Shown here in pieces: positions 23,724-32,573 of a DNA stretch of 64,000 nucleotides. The stretch's first letter is position 1, and every line of letters begins with the position of its first letter. The notes beneath the pieces are model-generated. The model was not told the origin of the DNA, did no database searches, and was given only the letters and a program-made list of their open reading frames with translations. The stretch spans positions 34,621 through 98,620 of the forward strand of contig JARLIO010000099.1 in NCBI GenBank assembly GCA_031291675.1, read 5' to 3'. A program made the translations under genes and the position numbers. Source of the DNA: Azospirillaceae bacterium. Lineage in GTDB: Bacteria; Pseudomonadota; Alphaproteobacteria; Azospirillales; Azospirillaceae.

Positions 23724-24416
23724 TCAGTCCGGGCGTAACAGATAGCCTTCGCCCCGCACGGTCTGAATATAGCGCGGCTGGCTCGGGTCGGGTTCGATCT
23801 TGCGGCGAAGCCGCGTGACCTGGACGTCGACGGTCCGGCTGTTGCCGTTGATCTTGAGCCGTTCGGTCAATTCGTCACGGGTGAAGGCGGTTCCGGGTGA
23901 CGAGGCCAGGACGCGCAACAGGCTGGCCTCGGCCGTGGTCAGGTGCAGGATCTCATCGCCATCGCGCAGCTCGTCGCGCTCGGGCGCGAAGCACCAGCGA
24001 CCAAGATACAAAGGCGGCTTGGGGTCAAGCGAACGGGGTACGCGCCGCAGGATCGAATTGATGCGCAGGACCAGCTCGCGCGCCTCGAACGGCTTGGCGA
24101 GATAGTCGTCGGCGCCGGCCTCAAGGCCGGCGATCCGGTCATCGGGTTCGCCCCGCGCCGTCAGCAACAGGATCGGGACATCGTTGGTCTTGCGCAGCGC
24201 CGCGGTCAGATCCAGCCCGGATTCCCCGGGCATCATGACATCGAGCACGATCAGGTCGAAACTGAGACTGGCCAGCGTCGTCCGGGCCTCGGCGGCATCC
24301 TTGGCGACAGAGACGATGAAGCCCGTCGTCGAGAGATATTTGCGCAGCAGTTCCCGCAAACGGGTGTCGTCATCGACAACCAGGATGTGCGGCATGTCTT
24401 CGGTCATCGTCGTCAT
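23724..24416 (-). CDS. Two-component response regulator, OmpR family
   Basis: A 230-residue transcription factor. The receiver domain has the acidic pair in VVDDDTR, phosphoacceptor Asp near residue 59 (LIVLDVMMPGESG), TAR, and the KPFEARELVLRI lysine. The C-terminal winged-helix DNA-binding domain ends RTVDVQVTRLRRKIEPDP...RGEGYLLRPD. The start is an ATG at 24416, with a GTG one codon before. It lies about 50 bases before the kinase gene it should pair with, and just after the MarR gene. Confidence 0.95.
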   Translation of the reverse strand: MTTMTEDMPHILVVDDDTRLRELLRKYLSTTGFIVSVAKDAAEARTTLASLSFDLIVLDVMMPGESGLDLTAALRKTNDVPILLLTARGEPDDRIAGLEAGADDYLAKPFEARELVLRINSILRRVPRSLDPKPPLYLGRWCFAPERDELRDGDEILHLTTAEASLLRVLASSPGTAFTRDELTERLKINGNSRTVDVQVTRLRRKIEPDPSQPRYIQTVRGEGYLLRPD

Positions 24417-24439
24417 CACAGAGGCCGTTTTCCCCCGGC

Positions 24440-24967
24440 TCAGCGTTTGGGTGTGGGGACCCGGCGCGGCTCGGCCGGATCGCCGCGCGGGTTTCCGAAG
24501 CGGATGCGATCCCCGTCCTCAATCAAACCCAGCATCACCGTGCGGAAGCCCTCGACCGCCTCGGCGCCGGCATTGCGATAAGCCGTGGCGAGGCGTTGGC
24601 GCTGGTTTTCGGTCAGTTGCCTTTCAAGCTCGATGCCCTTGGCGGTCAGGCTCAGCAGGCGCTGGCGTCGATCGCGTTCGCCGGTCTGCTGGATGATGAA
24701 ATCCTGCTGGACCAGCTCGGTGAGCACCCGGCCCAGGCTTTGCTTGGTGATGCGCAGGATCGCCAGCAATTCCGTGACCGTCACCGCCGGATGCCGGCCG
24801 ACGAAATAGATGACCCGGTGATGCGCGCGGCCCAGGCCGATCCGGCTCAGAATGGCATCGGGTTCCGCCGTGAAGTCACGATAGGCGTAAAACAGCAGCT
24901 CCATTCCCTGGCGCAGCTCTTCCTCACGCAGGAACAGCGGATTGATGCCGGTTTTTACGTCAGCCAT
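24440..24967 (-). CDS. MarR family transcriptional regulator
   Basis: A 175-residue dimeric winged-helix regulator: an N-terminal dimerisation helix, a helix-turn-helix around VTVTELLAILRITKQSLGRVLTEL, and the wing QQTGERDRRQRLLSLTAKG, which is the MarR signature. It is the first gene of the MarR-OmpR-EnvZ row, an arrangement common in alphaproteobacteria. Dispersed repeat B copy 2 begins about 47 bases upstream of its ATG, so the promoter of the whole row is squeezed into or lies beyond the repeat. The ligand is unknown. Confidence 0.92.
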   Translation of the reverse strand: MADVKTGINPLFLREEELRQGMELLFYAYRDFTAEPDAILSRIGLGRAHHRVIYFVGRHPAVTVTELLAILRITKQSLGRVLTELVQQDFIIQQTGERDRRQRLLSLTAKGIELERQLTENQRQRLATAYRNAGAEAVEGFRTVMLGLIEDGDRIRFGNPRGDPAEPRRVPTPKR

Positions 24968-25013
24968 ATTGACATATCCGACAAGAAATTTGTCGCCTGG
25001 AGCCTAGTGGGGT

Positions 25014-25150
25014 GCGTCGCCGACAATGAGAGGATCTCCCGCCACCGTCATGCTCGCGAACGCGGGCATCCAGGGCCCCAGGCGCCATCGTTCGGAGCTT
25101 GCGGCCCTGGGCCCCCGCGTTCGCGAGGGCGACGGTCGCAAATTCGATGA
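25014..25150 (-). repeat. Dispersed palindromic repeat B, copy 2
   Basis: An inverted, near-identical copy of the repeat at 19259-19394. It carries CACCGTCATGCTCGCGAACG and CGTTCGCGAGGGCGACGGTC arms and the ATGAGAGGATCTC end. It lies between the marR start and the ilvE relic, so it marks a rearranged junction. Confidence 0.88.
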
Positions 25151-25184
25151 CGCACTCCACGAGGAACCGATAGCAATCGAATAA

Positions 25185-25440
25185 CGAAAGGGCATTGTTA
25201 CGGCGGTTCTTCCCTTCGATGGCGGTCTCGTGCCGCGGCGCGAGGCGCAAATTCATGTGCTGAGCCATGGGCTCCACGATGCGAGCGGTGTATTCGAAGA
25301 GGAGCCCGTTTACAACGGTTCCGTCTTCAAACGGACCGGACACAGTACGCGGTTGGCGCAATCGGCGCAAATCCATGATTTGTCGTTGCCTTGTCCCATC
25401 GCGCGGATCGACGACCTCATCCGCGTCGTGGTTAAAGGCT
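25185..25440 (+). pseudogene. ilvE: Relic of branched-chain amino acid aminotransferase, N-terminal fragment
   Basis: The plus-strand frame reads PFDGGLVPRREAQIHVLSHG, then LHDASGVFEEEPVYNGSVFK, then an SAQIHDLSLPCPIARIDDL-type run. This is the familiar IlvE N-terminus (AKVHVLTHGLHYASSVFEGE). About 75 residues are left; the frame then runs into sequence antisense to moaE and is lost. No plausible start codon with a ribosome-binding site is present. The catalytic lysine region is absent, so it cannot be an active aminotransferase. Confidence 0.8.
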
Positions 25441-25884
25441 CCAACGGGCGGCGGCGTCATCGTCGCTCGATTTGGCCTCGACCCAACGGCTGCCCGTGGT
25501 CGTCACTTCCTGTTTCCAGAACGGGGCCTGGGTTTTGAGCCAGTCGATCAGAAAGCGGCAACTGTCAAAGGCTGCGTCCCGGTGGGCACTGGTGGTGGCG
25601 ACCAGGACGATGCGATCGCCCGGGCACAGCCGGCCATGGCGGTGGATGACCAGGACCTGATCCAGCGGCCAGCGCCGCCGGGCCTCCGCCTCGATCGCCT
25701 CGAGCTGGCGTTCGGTCATGCCCGGATAATGTTCCAGCACCAGGGCGACCAGCGGGTCATCGCCGCCCGAATCGCGCACCATGCCGACAAAGCTGGTCAT
25801 GGCGCCGATCGCGGGGCGATCGCGGCCCAGGGCGGCCAATTCGGCGCCGACATCGAAATCCTCGGCCTGGACCCGGACGACCAT
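25432..25884 (-). CDS. moaE: Molybdopterin synthase catalytic subunit
   Basis: A 150-residue large subunit of molybdopterin synthase, which inserts dithiolene sulfur into precursor Z. Motifs include GAMTSFVGMVRD near the N-terminus, LEHYPGMTERQLEAIEAEAR, VIHRHGRLCPGDRIVLVAT, the FDSCRFLIDWLKTQAPFWKQE block with the active-site lysines, and SRWVEAK. ATG 25884 has AGGGG nine bases upstream. It follows moaD by about 46 bases, so both subunits are made together. The C-terminus overlaps the antisense end of the ilvE relic. Confidence 0.95.
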   Translation of the reverse strand: MVVRVQAEDFDVGAELAALGRDRPAIGAMTSFVGMVRDSGGDDPLVALVLEHYPGMTERQLEAIEAEARRRWPLDQVLVIHRHGRLCPGDRIVLVATTSAHRDAAFDSCRFLIDWLKTQAPFWKQEVTTTGSRWVEAKSSDDDAAARWSL

Positions 25885-25930
25885 GGCATTCCCCTTGTTC
25901 GCCGGCATGTTGCGGCGCCGGTGCCCGGTT

Positions 25931-26182
25931 TCAGCCGCCGGTCACCGGGGGAAACAGGGCGATTTCGTCATCCGGCGCGACGGGATGGTCGTTGCGGGCG
26001 AAGGCCTGATTCACCGCAACCCGCACCACCGACCGGTTCGCCAGGGCGTCGGCGTAAGCCGGACCGCGGGACGCCAGCCAGGTGAGCAGGTCCGATACCG
26101 TCGCGACCGAGGCGGGCGGGGTGACGTCCTCCCCGGCCAAGCCGATTTTTGTCTTCAGCCACGCGAAATACAACAGTTTCAC
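25931..26182 (-). CDS. moaD: Molybdopterin synthase sulfur-carrier subunit
   Basis: An 83-residue ubiquitin-like protein ending in the obligatory GG (FPPVTGG) that becomes thiocarboxylated. The fold is recognisable from KLLYFAWLKTKIG at the start and VNQAFARNDHPVAPDDEIALFPPV at the end. The start is a GTG at 26182 that overlaps the pgsA stop (GTGA), with GGAG seven bases upstream. It is coupled to pgsA upstream and moaE downstream. Confidence 0.95.
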   Translation of the reverse strand: MKLLYFAWLKTKIGLAGEDVTPPASVATVSDLLTWLASRGPAYADALANRSVVRVAVNQAFARNDHPVAPDDEIALFPPVTGG

Positions 26183-26811
26183 GACGTCTCCGCCCTTGGA
26201 ATGTCGGTCAGAGTGGCCGGCGATGGCGTCTTCGGCGCCGACGGTGCCGTGCGTGGCGGTTCGATCATGTGAATCCAGCCGACCCGCATATAGTCCCATC
26301 CCGTGACGAGTGTCAGCAATCCGGCAATCCACAGCCCGATCACGCCGATCATTTGCAACGGCAGATCGATCGCCACGGTATTGCCGACGATCAGGAAACC
26401 CAGCGCGAACATCTGCAGCGTGGTCTTCCATTTCGCCAGGCGGCTGACCGGAACGCCGACATTGAGGCCGGCCAGAAACTCACGCAAACCCGAAACCAGC
26501 ACTTCGCGCAGCAGGATGACCACCGCAGGCAGCACGGACAAGCCGTTGAGACGGCCGACCGCGACCAGCATGAACAGCACGGCCGAGACCAGAAGCTTGT
26601 CGGCGATCGGATCAAGAAATTTGCCGATCACCGAGGTCTGGTCGCGCGCGCGGGCCAGGTAACCGTCGAAATAGTCGGTGATGGCCGCCGCGGCAAACAG
26701 GAAACCGTTGGTCCAGGCCGCCCATTCGGTGCGGACGAAGAACAGGGCGATGACCAGGGGGATCACCGCGATCCGCGACAGGGTCAGAATGTTGGGCAGG
26801 CTGGTCAGCAT
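26179..26811 (-). CDS. pgsA: CDP-diacylglycerol--glycerol-3-phosphate 3-phosphatidyltransferase
   Basis: A 210-residue inner-membrane enzyme that makes phosphatidylglycerol phosphate, the committed step to phosphatidylglycerol and cardiolipin. The CDP-alcohol phosphotransferase signature D46-x2-D49-G50-x2-A53-R54-x8-G63-x3-D67-x3-D71 is complete. About five to six hydrophobic helices are seen. The cytoplasmic C-terminal tail of about 25 residues is rich in Pro and Ala. It lies 57 bases after uvrC and overlaps moaD, matching the uvrC-pgsA-moaD-moaE order of many alphaproteobacteria. Confidence 0.95.
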   Translation of the reverse strand: MLTSLPNILTLSRIAVIPLVIALFFVRTEWAAWTNGFLFAAAAITDYFDGYLARARDQTSVIGKFLDPIADKLLVSAVLFMLVAVGRLNGLSVLPAVVILLREVLVSGLREFLAGLNVGVPVSRLAKWKTTLQMFALGFLIVGNTVAIDLPLQMIGVIGLWIAGLLTLVTGWDYMRVGWIHMIEPPRTAPSAPKTPSPATLTDIPRAETS

Positions 26812-26868
26812 GATCGATGGCTACGGTTGAGATGCACGAAAACCCGCACGGCGAGAACCGGGGTCATC

Positions 26869-28872
26869 CTAGCCTTCGGAATGGAAATGATCATAAATCT
26901 TTTTGGCGACCGTGCGGCTAATTCCAGCGACCATGGCCAAATCGTCGAGACCGGCCTGGGCCACGGCGCGGGCCGATCCGAAATGGTGCAAAAGGGCCTT
27001 CTTGCGCAACGGACCAATTCCGGGAATTTCGTCAATCGTCGATTGTCCAATCGCTTTGATCCGTCGCGCCCGGTGGGTTCCGATCGCGAAGCGGTGCGCC
27101 TCGTCCCGCAATCGCTGGAGGAAATACAACACCGGGTCTTTGAGATCGAGCGAGATCGGCGCGCGACCCGGCAGGAAGAAGCGCTCGCGGCCGGCATTGC
27201 GGTCCGGACCCTTGGCAATCGCCACCAGGGCCACATCAACGACGCCCAGTTCGGCCAAAACCTGTTCCGCGGCCGTCAATTGGCCCTGGCCACCGTCGAT
27301 CAGCACCAGGTCGGGCCAACTGCCCCCGGACCGTTCCGGATCCTCCTTCAGCGCCCTGGCGAATCGGCGGGTCAGCACCTCGCGCATCATCGCGAAATCG
27401 TCGCCGGCGGCTTCGGCGCTGCGAATCGTGAACTTGCGATAGGCGTTTTTGAGCATTCCTTCGGGTCCGGCGACAATCATGGCGCCAATCGCATGGCTGC
27501 CCTGAATATGGCTGTTGTCGTAGACCTCGATCCGCTGCGGCGGGCCGTCGAGCCCGAACAGGGTCGCGACGCCGTCGAGCAATCGGGACTGGGTCCTCGA
27601 TTCGGCCAGACGCCGGCCGATCGCTTCGCGCGCATTGTCCAGCGCATGATCGATCAGGCGGGTTTTGTCGCCGCGTCGGGGAACCGCCAGCTCGACGCGA
27701 TGGCCGGCGCGGATCGTCAGCGCCTGCTCGATCAGCGCCTGCTCCTCAAGGTCGTGGCTGATCAGGACCAGGCCAGGCGCCGTCTTGTTCTCATAGAATT
27801 GGGCGACAAACGCGGTCAGGACCTCGGCGGTGTCGAGCGTCTTGTCATGGCTCGGGAAATAGGCGCGGTTGCCGTAATTCCCGCCATTGCGGAAGAAGAA
27901 CACCTGGACGCAGGTGTGGCCGCCCTCCTGGTGTGCCGCGATGACATCGGCATCCCTGATGCCCTCGACATTGATATCCTGGTGGGCCTGGACCGCGGTC
28001 AGGGCGCGGATCCGGTCGCGATATTTCGCGGCGGTTTCGAAATCCAGGGCGTCGCTGGCCGTCTGCATCTGGCGGGCGAATTCGGCCTGAATCTCGCTGC
28101 TTTTGCCCGACAGAAAACTACGGGTCTGGTCGACCTGGGCCTGGTATTCCGCGACGCTGACCCGTTCGACACAGGGAGCGGTACAGCGCTTGATCTGATA
28201 TTGCAGACAGGGGCGGGTCCGGGCGGCAAACACCGCGTCGCTGCAATTGCGCAGCAGGAAGGCACGTTGCAGCGCGGTAATGGTCCGGTTGACGGCGCCG
28301 GCATTGGCGAAGGGGCCGAAATAAACGGCCGCACGGCTTCGCACGCCGCGATGCTTGGTCAATTGGGGGCACGGATGGTCGTCCGTGATCATGATGTAGG
28401 GAAAGCTCTTATCGTCGCGCAACAGAACATTGTAGTGCGGCAGCAAACGCTTGATCAGGTTTGACTCGAGCAGCAGCGCCTCGACCTCGGTATGGGTGGT
28501 GACGAACTCCATCGTCACGGTTTCAGCGATCATGCGCTGGATCCGTACCGGCTGCTTGTGCGGCTGGGTATAGGCGTAAACCCGCTTCTTGAGGCTCTTG
28601 GCCTTGCCGACATAGAGCACGCCGCCATCGGCGCCGATCATGCGATAGACGCCGGGGCTGCCCGGCAGGGTCTTGACGTAGTCCTGGATCACCGCGACGC
28701 CGCGGGCGAGATTGGCCGCGCCACGACCGGTGGCGACCGGCGGGGCCGGGGGGTCGAGATTGACCCCGGACGCCGCCGCTTCATCGACGGCAGGGGCGGC
28801 GGCGGACAGTGTGGCTTCCTCGGAAGGGGCGGTGCGGGTCACGGCCATCGTCGGGCGATCGGACATGCTCAT
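26869..28872 (-). CDS. uvrC: Excinuclease ABC subunit C
   Basis: A 667-residue nuclease of nucleotide excision repair. An N-terminal GIY-YIG domain is present ([11 protein letters not shown]...[14 protein letters not shown], about residues 70-95). It is followed by the CTAPC-containing cysteine region, the UVR motif ([17 protein letters not shown]), the RNase-H-like endonuclease domain ([29 protein letters not shown]) and two C-terminal helix-hairpin-helix motifs ([17 protein letters not shown] and [16 protein letters not shown]). The first 55 residues are an Ala/Pro-rich extension, longer than usual. The ATG at 28872 is used; ATG 28866 is also possible. Downstream are pgsA and the moa genes. 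Confidence 0.96.
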   Translation of the reverse strand: MSMSDRPTMAVTRTAPSEEATLSAAAPAVDEAAASGVNLDPPAPPVATGRGAANLARGVAVIQDYVKTLPGSPGVYRMIGADGGVLYVGKAKSLKKRVYAYTQPHKQPVRIQRMIAETVTMEFVTTHTEVEALLLESNLIKRLLPHYNVLLRDDKSFPYIMITDDHPCPQLTKHRGVRSRAAVYFGPFANAGAVNRTITALQRAFLLRNCSDAVFAARTRPCLQYQIKRCTAPCVERVSVAEYQAQVDQTRSFLSGKSSEIQAEFARQMQTASDALDFETAAKYRDRIRALTAVQAHQDINVEGIRDADVIAAHQEGGHTCVQVFFFRNGGNYGNRAYFPSHDKTLDTAEVLTAFVAQFYENKTAPGLVLISHDLEEQALIEQALTIRAGHRVELAVPRRGDKTRLIDHALDNAREAIGRRLAESRTQSRLLDGVATLFGLDGPPQRIEVYDNSHIQGSHAIGAMIVAGPEGMLKNAYRKFTIRSAEAAGDDFAMMREVLTRRFARALKEDPERSGGSWPDLVLIDGGQGQLTAAEQVLAELGVVDVALVAIAKGPDRNAGRERFFLPGRAPISLDLKDPVLYFLQRLRDEAHRFAIGTHRARRIKAIGQSTIDEIPGIGPLRKKALLHHFGSARAVAQAGLDDLAMVAGISRTVAKKIYDHFHSEG

Positions 28873-28980
28873 TATCTCGTGTGGTTGGTGCTGCCGGTCA
28901 ACGGGTGGCGGCGGCGAACCGCAAACCGGATCGCCGCCGCCACGGGCACACCGCGCCGCGACGAATCACGGTCCGATCCA

Positions 28981-29007
28981 GCTTATCCACGGATCCTGTG
29001 GATAAGC
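28981..29007. promoter_or_regulatory. Perfect 10-bp dyad containing DnaA-box-like sequences upstream of uvrC
   Basis: GCTTATCCAC (28981-28990) and GTGGATAAGC (28998-29007) form a perfect inverted repeat around GGATCCT. On the minus strand this gives TTATCCACA, an exact classic DnaA box, and the plus strand has TTATCCACG. It lies about 110 bases upstream of the uvrC start. It could be a DnaA-responsive site or a simple hairpin. Confidence 0.5.
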
Positions 29008-29099
29008 TTGTCGATAAACCATGGTCCAGGATGTGACAAGTCAAGGTCACCGCGGGTTTCTCCGGATTGCCCGAAAAATAGGCAACATTCCTAAAGCGT

Positions 29100-29127
29100 T
29101 GATTATGCTAAAAATAATCTTTGTCAA
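29100..29127 (-). promoter_or_regulatory. Candidate promoter upstream of uvrC
   Basis: On the minus strand, TTGACA (29122-29127) is followed after 16 bases by TAATCA, or after 14 bases by CATAAT, within an AT-rich island (29080-29130). It points at uvrC about 230 bases downstream, with the DnaA-box dyad between. The -35 is a perfect consensus, but the -10 is poor. The rest of 28873-29277 shows no gene. Confidence 0.35.
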
Positions 29128-29277
29128 CACCTGTCTGCCAATCCCGGGGTGATGGGAGGATTGTGCCTGCGGCAGTTTGATCCGGGGACGACGGTGGTGT
29201 GTACAACTGCATTTCCAGGGTTGATTTTTGCCGCGGCCTGAGGCAGCCACCCGATATCCCTTATGATCACGGGGATA

Positions 29278-30048
29278 TTACTCGCTGGGGACCAAGCCTT
29301 GTTTGGGTTGGGCCCAGGCCAAATGTTCACCGCCATCGAGCGCGATCATCTGTCCCGTCATGGCCTGCGCTGCGAGAAGGAATCGCACACCGTCACAGAT
29401 ATCGTGCACATTCGTCGGGCGGGACAGCGGCAGACTTTGCCACTGCCGTTCGAAATGCTCGGCGGATTGCCGCGCGCTGGGCAATGTTGGCCCGGGCCCT
29501 ATGGCGTTGACCCGGATCCGGGGGGCCAGGGCCAGGGCGAGGGTCTGGGTCAAGGTCCACAAGGCCGATTTGCTGACCGTGTAGGACAGGAAATGAGGCG
29601 TCAGATTCCACACCCGTTGGTCCAGGATATTGACGACGGCGCCGGATTGATCGTCCGGGAGCTGGCGCGCGAAAGCCTGGGTCAGGACCAGCGGTGCCCG
29701 CACATTGATTTCCAGATGGGCATCCCAGCTGGCACGATCGGCGGTTGTGACATTGTCATATTCGAAGCGGCTGGCATTGTTGACCAGGGCGGTCAGGGGC
29801 CCCAGGGCGTCACCGGTCCGCGCGATCAAGGTTGTGACCTCCCGCTCCTGCGCCAGATCGGCGGCGATCGCCACGGCCCGGCCGCCGGCCGCGGTGATCA
29901 TCGCGACCACGGCCTCGGCCTCGGCCCGTGAGTCGCGGTAATGCACGCCGACGGCCCAGCCCTGTGCGGCGAGATCGATCGCGATCGCGCGCCCGATCCG
30001 GTGTGCGGCACCGGTGACCAGCGCGGTCTTCACAGTGTGGGGGGTCAT
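29278..30048 (-). CDS. SDR-family oxidoreductase, pteridine reductase / FolM-like
   Basis: A 256-residue short-chain dehydrogenase. The cofactor loop is TGAAHRIG, where Arg replaces the second Gly of the usual TGxxxGxG. This TGxxxRxG form is the hallmark of pteridine reductases (PTR1, FolM) and indicates NADPH use. The NNAS motif (VNNASRFEYD), catalytic-Tyr region FLSYTVSKSAL and C-terminal ALDGGEHL are present. FolM reduces dihydromonapterin or dihydrofolate. The gene lies between uvrB and uvrC on the same strand, with about 400 bases to uvrC. It is possibly linked to the pterin enzymes elsewhere in the window, but that is only inference. Confidence 0.85.
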   Translation of the reverse strand: MTPHTVKTALVTGAAHRIGRAIAIDLAAQGWAVGVHYRDSRAEAEAVVAMITAAGGRAVAIAADLAQEREVTTLIARTGDALGPLTALVNNASRFEYDNVTTADRASWDAHLEINVRAPLVLTQAFARQLPDDQSGAVVNILDQRVWNLTPHFLSYTVSKSALWTLTQTLALALAPRIRVNAIGPGPTLPSARQSAEHFERQWQSLPLSRPTNVHDICDGVRFLLAAQAMTGQMIALDGGEHLAWAQPKQGLVPSE

Positions 30049-30168
30049 TGCGAGGCCTCGGCGGAACGACAGTCGAAAAACGCATGGCAGTCGAAACCAA
30101 CCGCCACAATTCGAAGAGAGAGTTCAATGTTTCGCAGCCGGAATTAGATCATTCCGGGAACGCGAACG

Positions 30169-32358
30169 TCAAGGAGTCGTGGGACGGCGCCCCCCCGTTC
30201 CGGATTTCGCTTTCGGTTTGCTGCGCGATCTTGTCGGGGCGGGTCGGGGGGCCGCGGCCGTCGCGGCAAGGTCGTGATTGCCGGTGGCGCCGCCCGGTCG
30301 CCCGTCGAGCCCCAGATCGATGGCCTCCAGCCGCCGCAACTCATCGCGCAAACGGGCGGCTTCCTCGAACTCCAGGTCGGCCGCTGCGGCGCGCATGCGC
30401 TTTTCCAGATCGGCCAGGTGTGATTTCAGATTGTGCCCGATCAGATTGTTGCTGGCACCGTCGCCGGTCTTGACCGTGACATGGTCGCCCCGCTCAAACA
30501 CGCTGTCGAGGATGTCGGAAATCTGCTTCTTGATCGATTCTGGCGTGATGCCGTGGGCGGCGTTGTAGATCTGCTGGCGCTCGCGGCGCCGGTTGGTTTC
30601 GTCGATCGCGAACTGCATGCTGTCGGTGACCCGGTCGCCATAGAGGATCACCCGGCCATCGATATTTCGCGCGGCGCGCCCGATCGTCTGGATCAGGGAG
30701 GTCCGGGAGCGCAGATAGCCTTCCTTGTCGGCGTCGAGGATCGCAACCAGGGCGCATTCGGGAATGTCCAGCCCCTCACGCAGCAGGTTGATGCCGATCA
30801 GGACATCGTAAGCGCCCAGGCGCAGATCGCGGATGATCTCGATCCGTTCCAGGGTGTCGATATCGGAGTGGATGTAGCGCACCCGGATGCCGGCTTCATG
30901 CATGTATTCGGTCAGGGCCTCGGCCATCTTCTTGGTCAGGGTCGTGACCAGAACCCGCTGGCCGCGGCTGGCGCAGTTGCGGCATTCCGCCAGCAGATCG
31001 TCGACCTGGCTTTCCGTCGGACGGACATCGATCATTGGATCGGTCAATCCGGTGGGTCTGACAACCTGTTCGACGAATTCGCCCCCGGTCTGTTGCAGCT
31101 CCCACGGGCCCGGCGTCGCCGAGACGAACACGGTCTGGGGGCGCATGCTTTGCCATTCCTCGAATTTGAGCGGCCGGTTGTCCGTGCACGAGGGCAGGCG
31201 AAAGCCGAATTCGGAAAGGGTTGACTTGCGCATCCAGTCGCCCCGGAACATGCCGCCAATCTGGGGTACCATGACGTGGCTTTCGTCGACGAACAGCAGC
31301 GCATGCTTGGGCAGATATTCGAACAAGGTCGGCGGTGGTTCGCCCGGGGCGCGTCCGGTCAGATAACGTGAATAGTTTTCAATGCCCGCGCAACTGCCGG
31401 TCGCAACGATCATCTCGATATCGAATTCGGTGCGCTGTTCCAGGCGTTGCGCCTCGAGCAGTTTGCCGTCGCGCTGGAATTCGGCCAGACGCCGGGTCAG
31501 GTCGGCCTTGATCTGCTTGACCGCCTGATTGAGCGTCGGTTTGGGCGTGACATAATGGCTGTTGGGAAACACCCGGACCGCCGGCAGCGCCGTCAGCTTT
31601 TCACCGGTCAGCGGGTCGATTTCCCAGATCTCCTCGATCTCGTCGCCAAACAGCCCGAACCGCCACGCCCGGTCTTCCAAATGGGCGGGAAACAACTCGA
31701 CGATGTCACCGCGGACCCGGAAGGTGCCGCGCCCGAAGGCGACATCGTTCCGTTTGTATTGCAGCTCGATCAGGCGCGCTTGCAGGTCATGGCGTGGCAG
31801 GATCTGGCCCGTTTCCAGAGTGATCGCCATTTCCGAATAGGTTTCGACCGAGCCGATACCGTAAATGCACGAGACCGAGGCGACGATGATGACGTCCTCG
31901 CGTTCCAACAGGGCACGGGTCGCGGCGTGACGCATGCGGTCGATCTGTTCGTTGATCGAACTGTCTTTTTCGATATAGGTGTCGGTACGCGGGACGTAGG
32001 CCTCGGGCTGATAATAATCATAATAAGAAACGAAATATTCGACGGCGTTATGTGGAAAGAATGATTTCATTTCGCCGTAGAGCTGTGCGGCGAGTGTCTT
32101 GTTGGGGGCCAGGACCAGGGCAGGGCGTTGCAAGGTCTGAATGACTTGCGCCATGGTGAAGGTTTTGCCCGATCCGGTGACGCCCAGCAGGACCTGTTCG
32201 CGGTCACCGTGGTTCAAGCCTTCGCAGAGCGCGGCGATCGCCTGGGGCTGGTCGCCCGCCGGCTGATAATCGGACACCAGCTCCAGCCGTCGTGACCCGG
32301 TCGCGGAACCAGGGGCGGGGAGGATGAACGGGCCAGGGATCAAAGGGGGCGTCGACAT
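30169..32358 (-). CDS. uvrB: Excinuclease ABC subunit B
   Basis: A 729-residue DNA-damage recognition helicase. Walker A GVTGSGKT is at 59-66. The beta-hairpin that inserts into DNA ([12 protein letters not shown]) follows near 112. Helicase motifs are present ([48 protein letters not shown]), and a UVR motif that binds UvrC ([27 protein letters not shown]) lies near residue 645. The C-terminal 60 residues form a Lys/Arg/Pro-rich disordered tail. The start at 32358 has no obvious Shine-Dalgarno. The gene is about 1.3 kb upstream of uvrC, so the two NER subunits are nearly clustered. Confidence 0.96.
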   Translation of the reverse strand: MSTPPLIPGPFILPAPGSATGSRRLELVSDYQPAGDQPQAIAALCEGLNHGDREQVLLGVTGSGKTFTMAQVIQTLQRPALVLAPNKTLAAQLYGEMKSFFPHNAVEYFVSYYDYYQPEAYVPRTDTYIEKDSSINEQIDRMRHAATRALLEREDVIIVASVSCIYGIGSVETYSEMAITLETGQILPRHDLQARLIELQYKRNDVAFGRGTFRVRGDIVELFPAHLEDRAWRFGLFGDEIEEIWEIDPLTGEKLTALPAVRVFPNSHYVTPKPTLNQAVKQIKADLTRRLAEFQRDGKLLEAQRLEQRTEFDIEMIVATGSCAGIENYSRYLTGRAPGEPPPTLFEYLPKHALLFVDESHVMVPQIGGMFRGDWMRKSTLSEFGFRLPSCTDNRPLKFEEWQSMRPQTVFVSATPGPWELQQTGGEFVEQVVRPTGLTDPMIDVRPTESQVDDLLAECRNCASRGQRVLVTTLTKKMAEALTEYMHEAGIRVRYIHSDIDTLERIEIIRDLRLGAYDVLIGINLLREGLDIPECALVAILDADKEGYLRSRTSLIQTIGRAARNIDGRVILYGDRVTDSMQFAIDETNRRRERQQIYNAAHGITPESIKKQISDILDSVFERGDHVTVKTGDGASNNLIGHNLKSHLADLEKRMRAAAADLEFEEAARLRDELRRLEAIDLGLDGRPGGATGNHDLAATAAAPRPAPTRSRSKPKAKSGTGGRRPTTP

Positions 32359-32473
32359 GGGGATAAGGTAGGTCAGGCCCGCGTCAGGGTAAAGGCGAAC
32401 CTGAAAATCCGGCCTGCGAGACGCAGTCGCCGTTGTGGGCCGTTGCGGGCCGTTGCGCGAGCGGCGGGTTGAG

Positions 32474-32572
32474 GAGAGCCGTTTCCACCCCGGTTGGATC
32501 GGAAACGGTGCGAAACCTCATCCTTTATCGCATTTCCTCCGCCCGGCCGCGCCGCGCCGGGTCGGAAAATGC
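32474..32572 (+). repeat. Dispersed palindromic repeat A, copy 2
   Basis: GAGAGCCGTTTCC...GGTTGGATCGGAAACGG forms the first dyad. GCATTTCCTCCGCCCGGCC...CGGGTCGGAAAATGC forms the second. It ends two bases before the stop codon of the neighbouring chemoreceptor gene and lies between the starts and ends of convergent/divergent units (uvrB upstream region and MCP end). Its orientation is opposite to copy 1. Confidence 0.8.
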
Positions 32573-32573
32573 T

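Noticed and set aside
28981..29007. Possible replication origin because of the DnaA box
   Set aside because: A single dyad, no box cluster, no adjacent dnaA/dnaN or AT-rich unwinding region.
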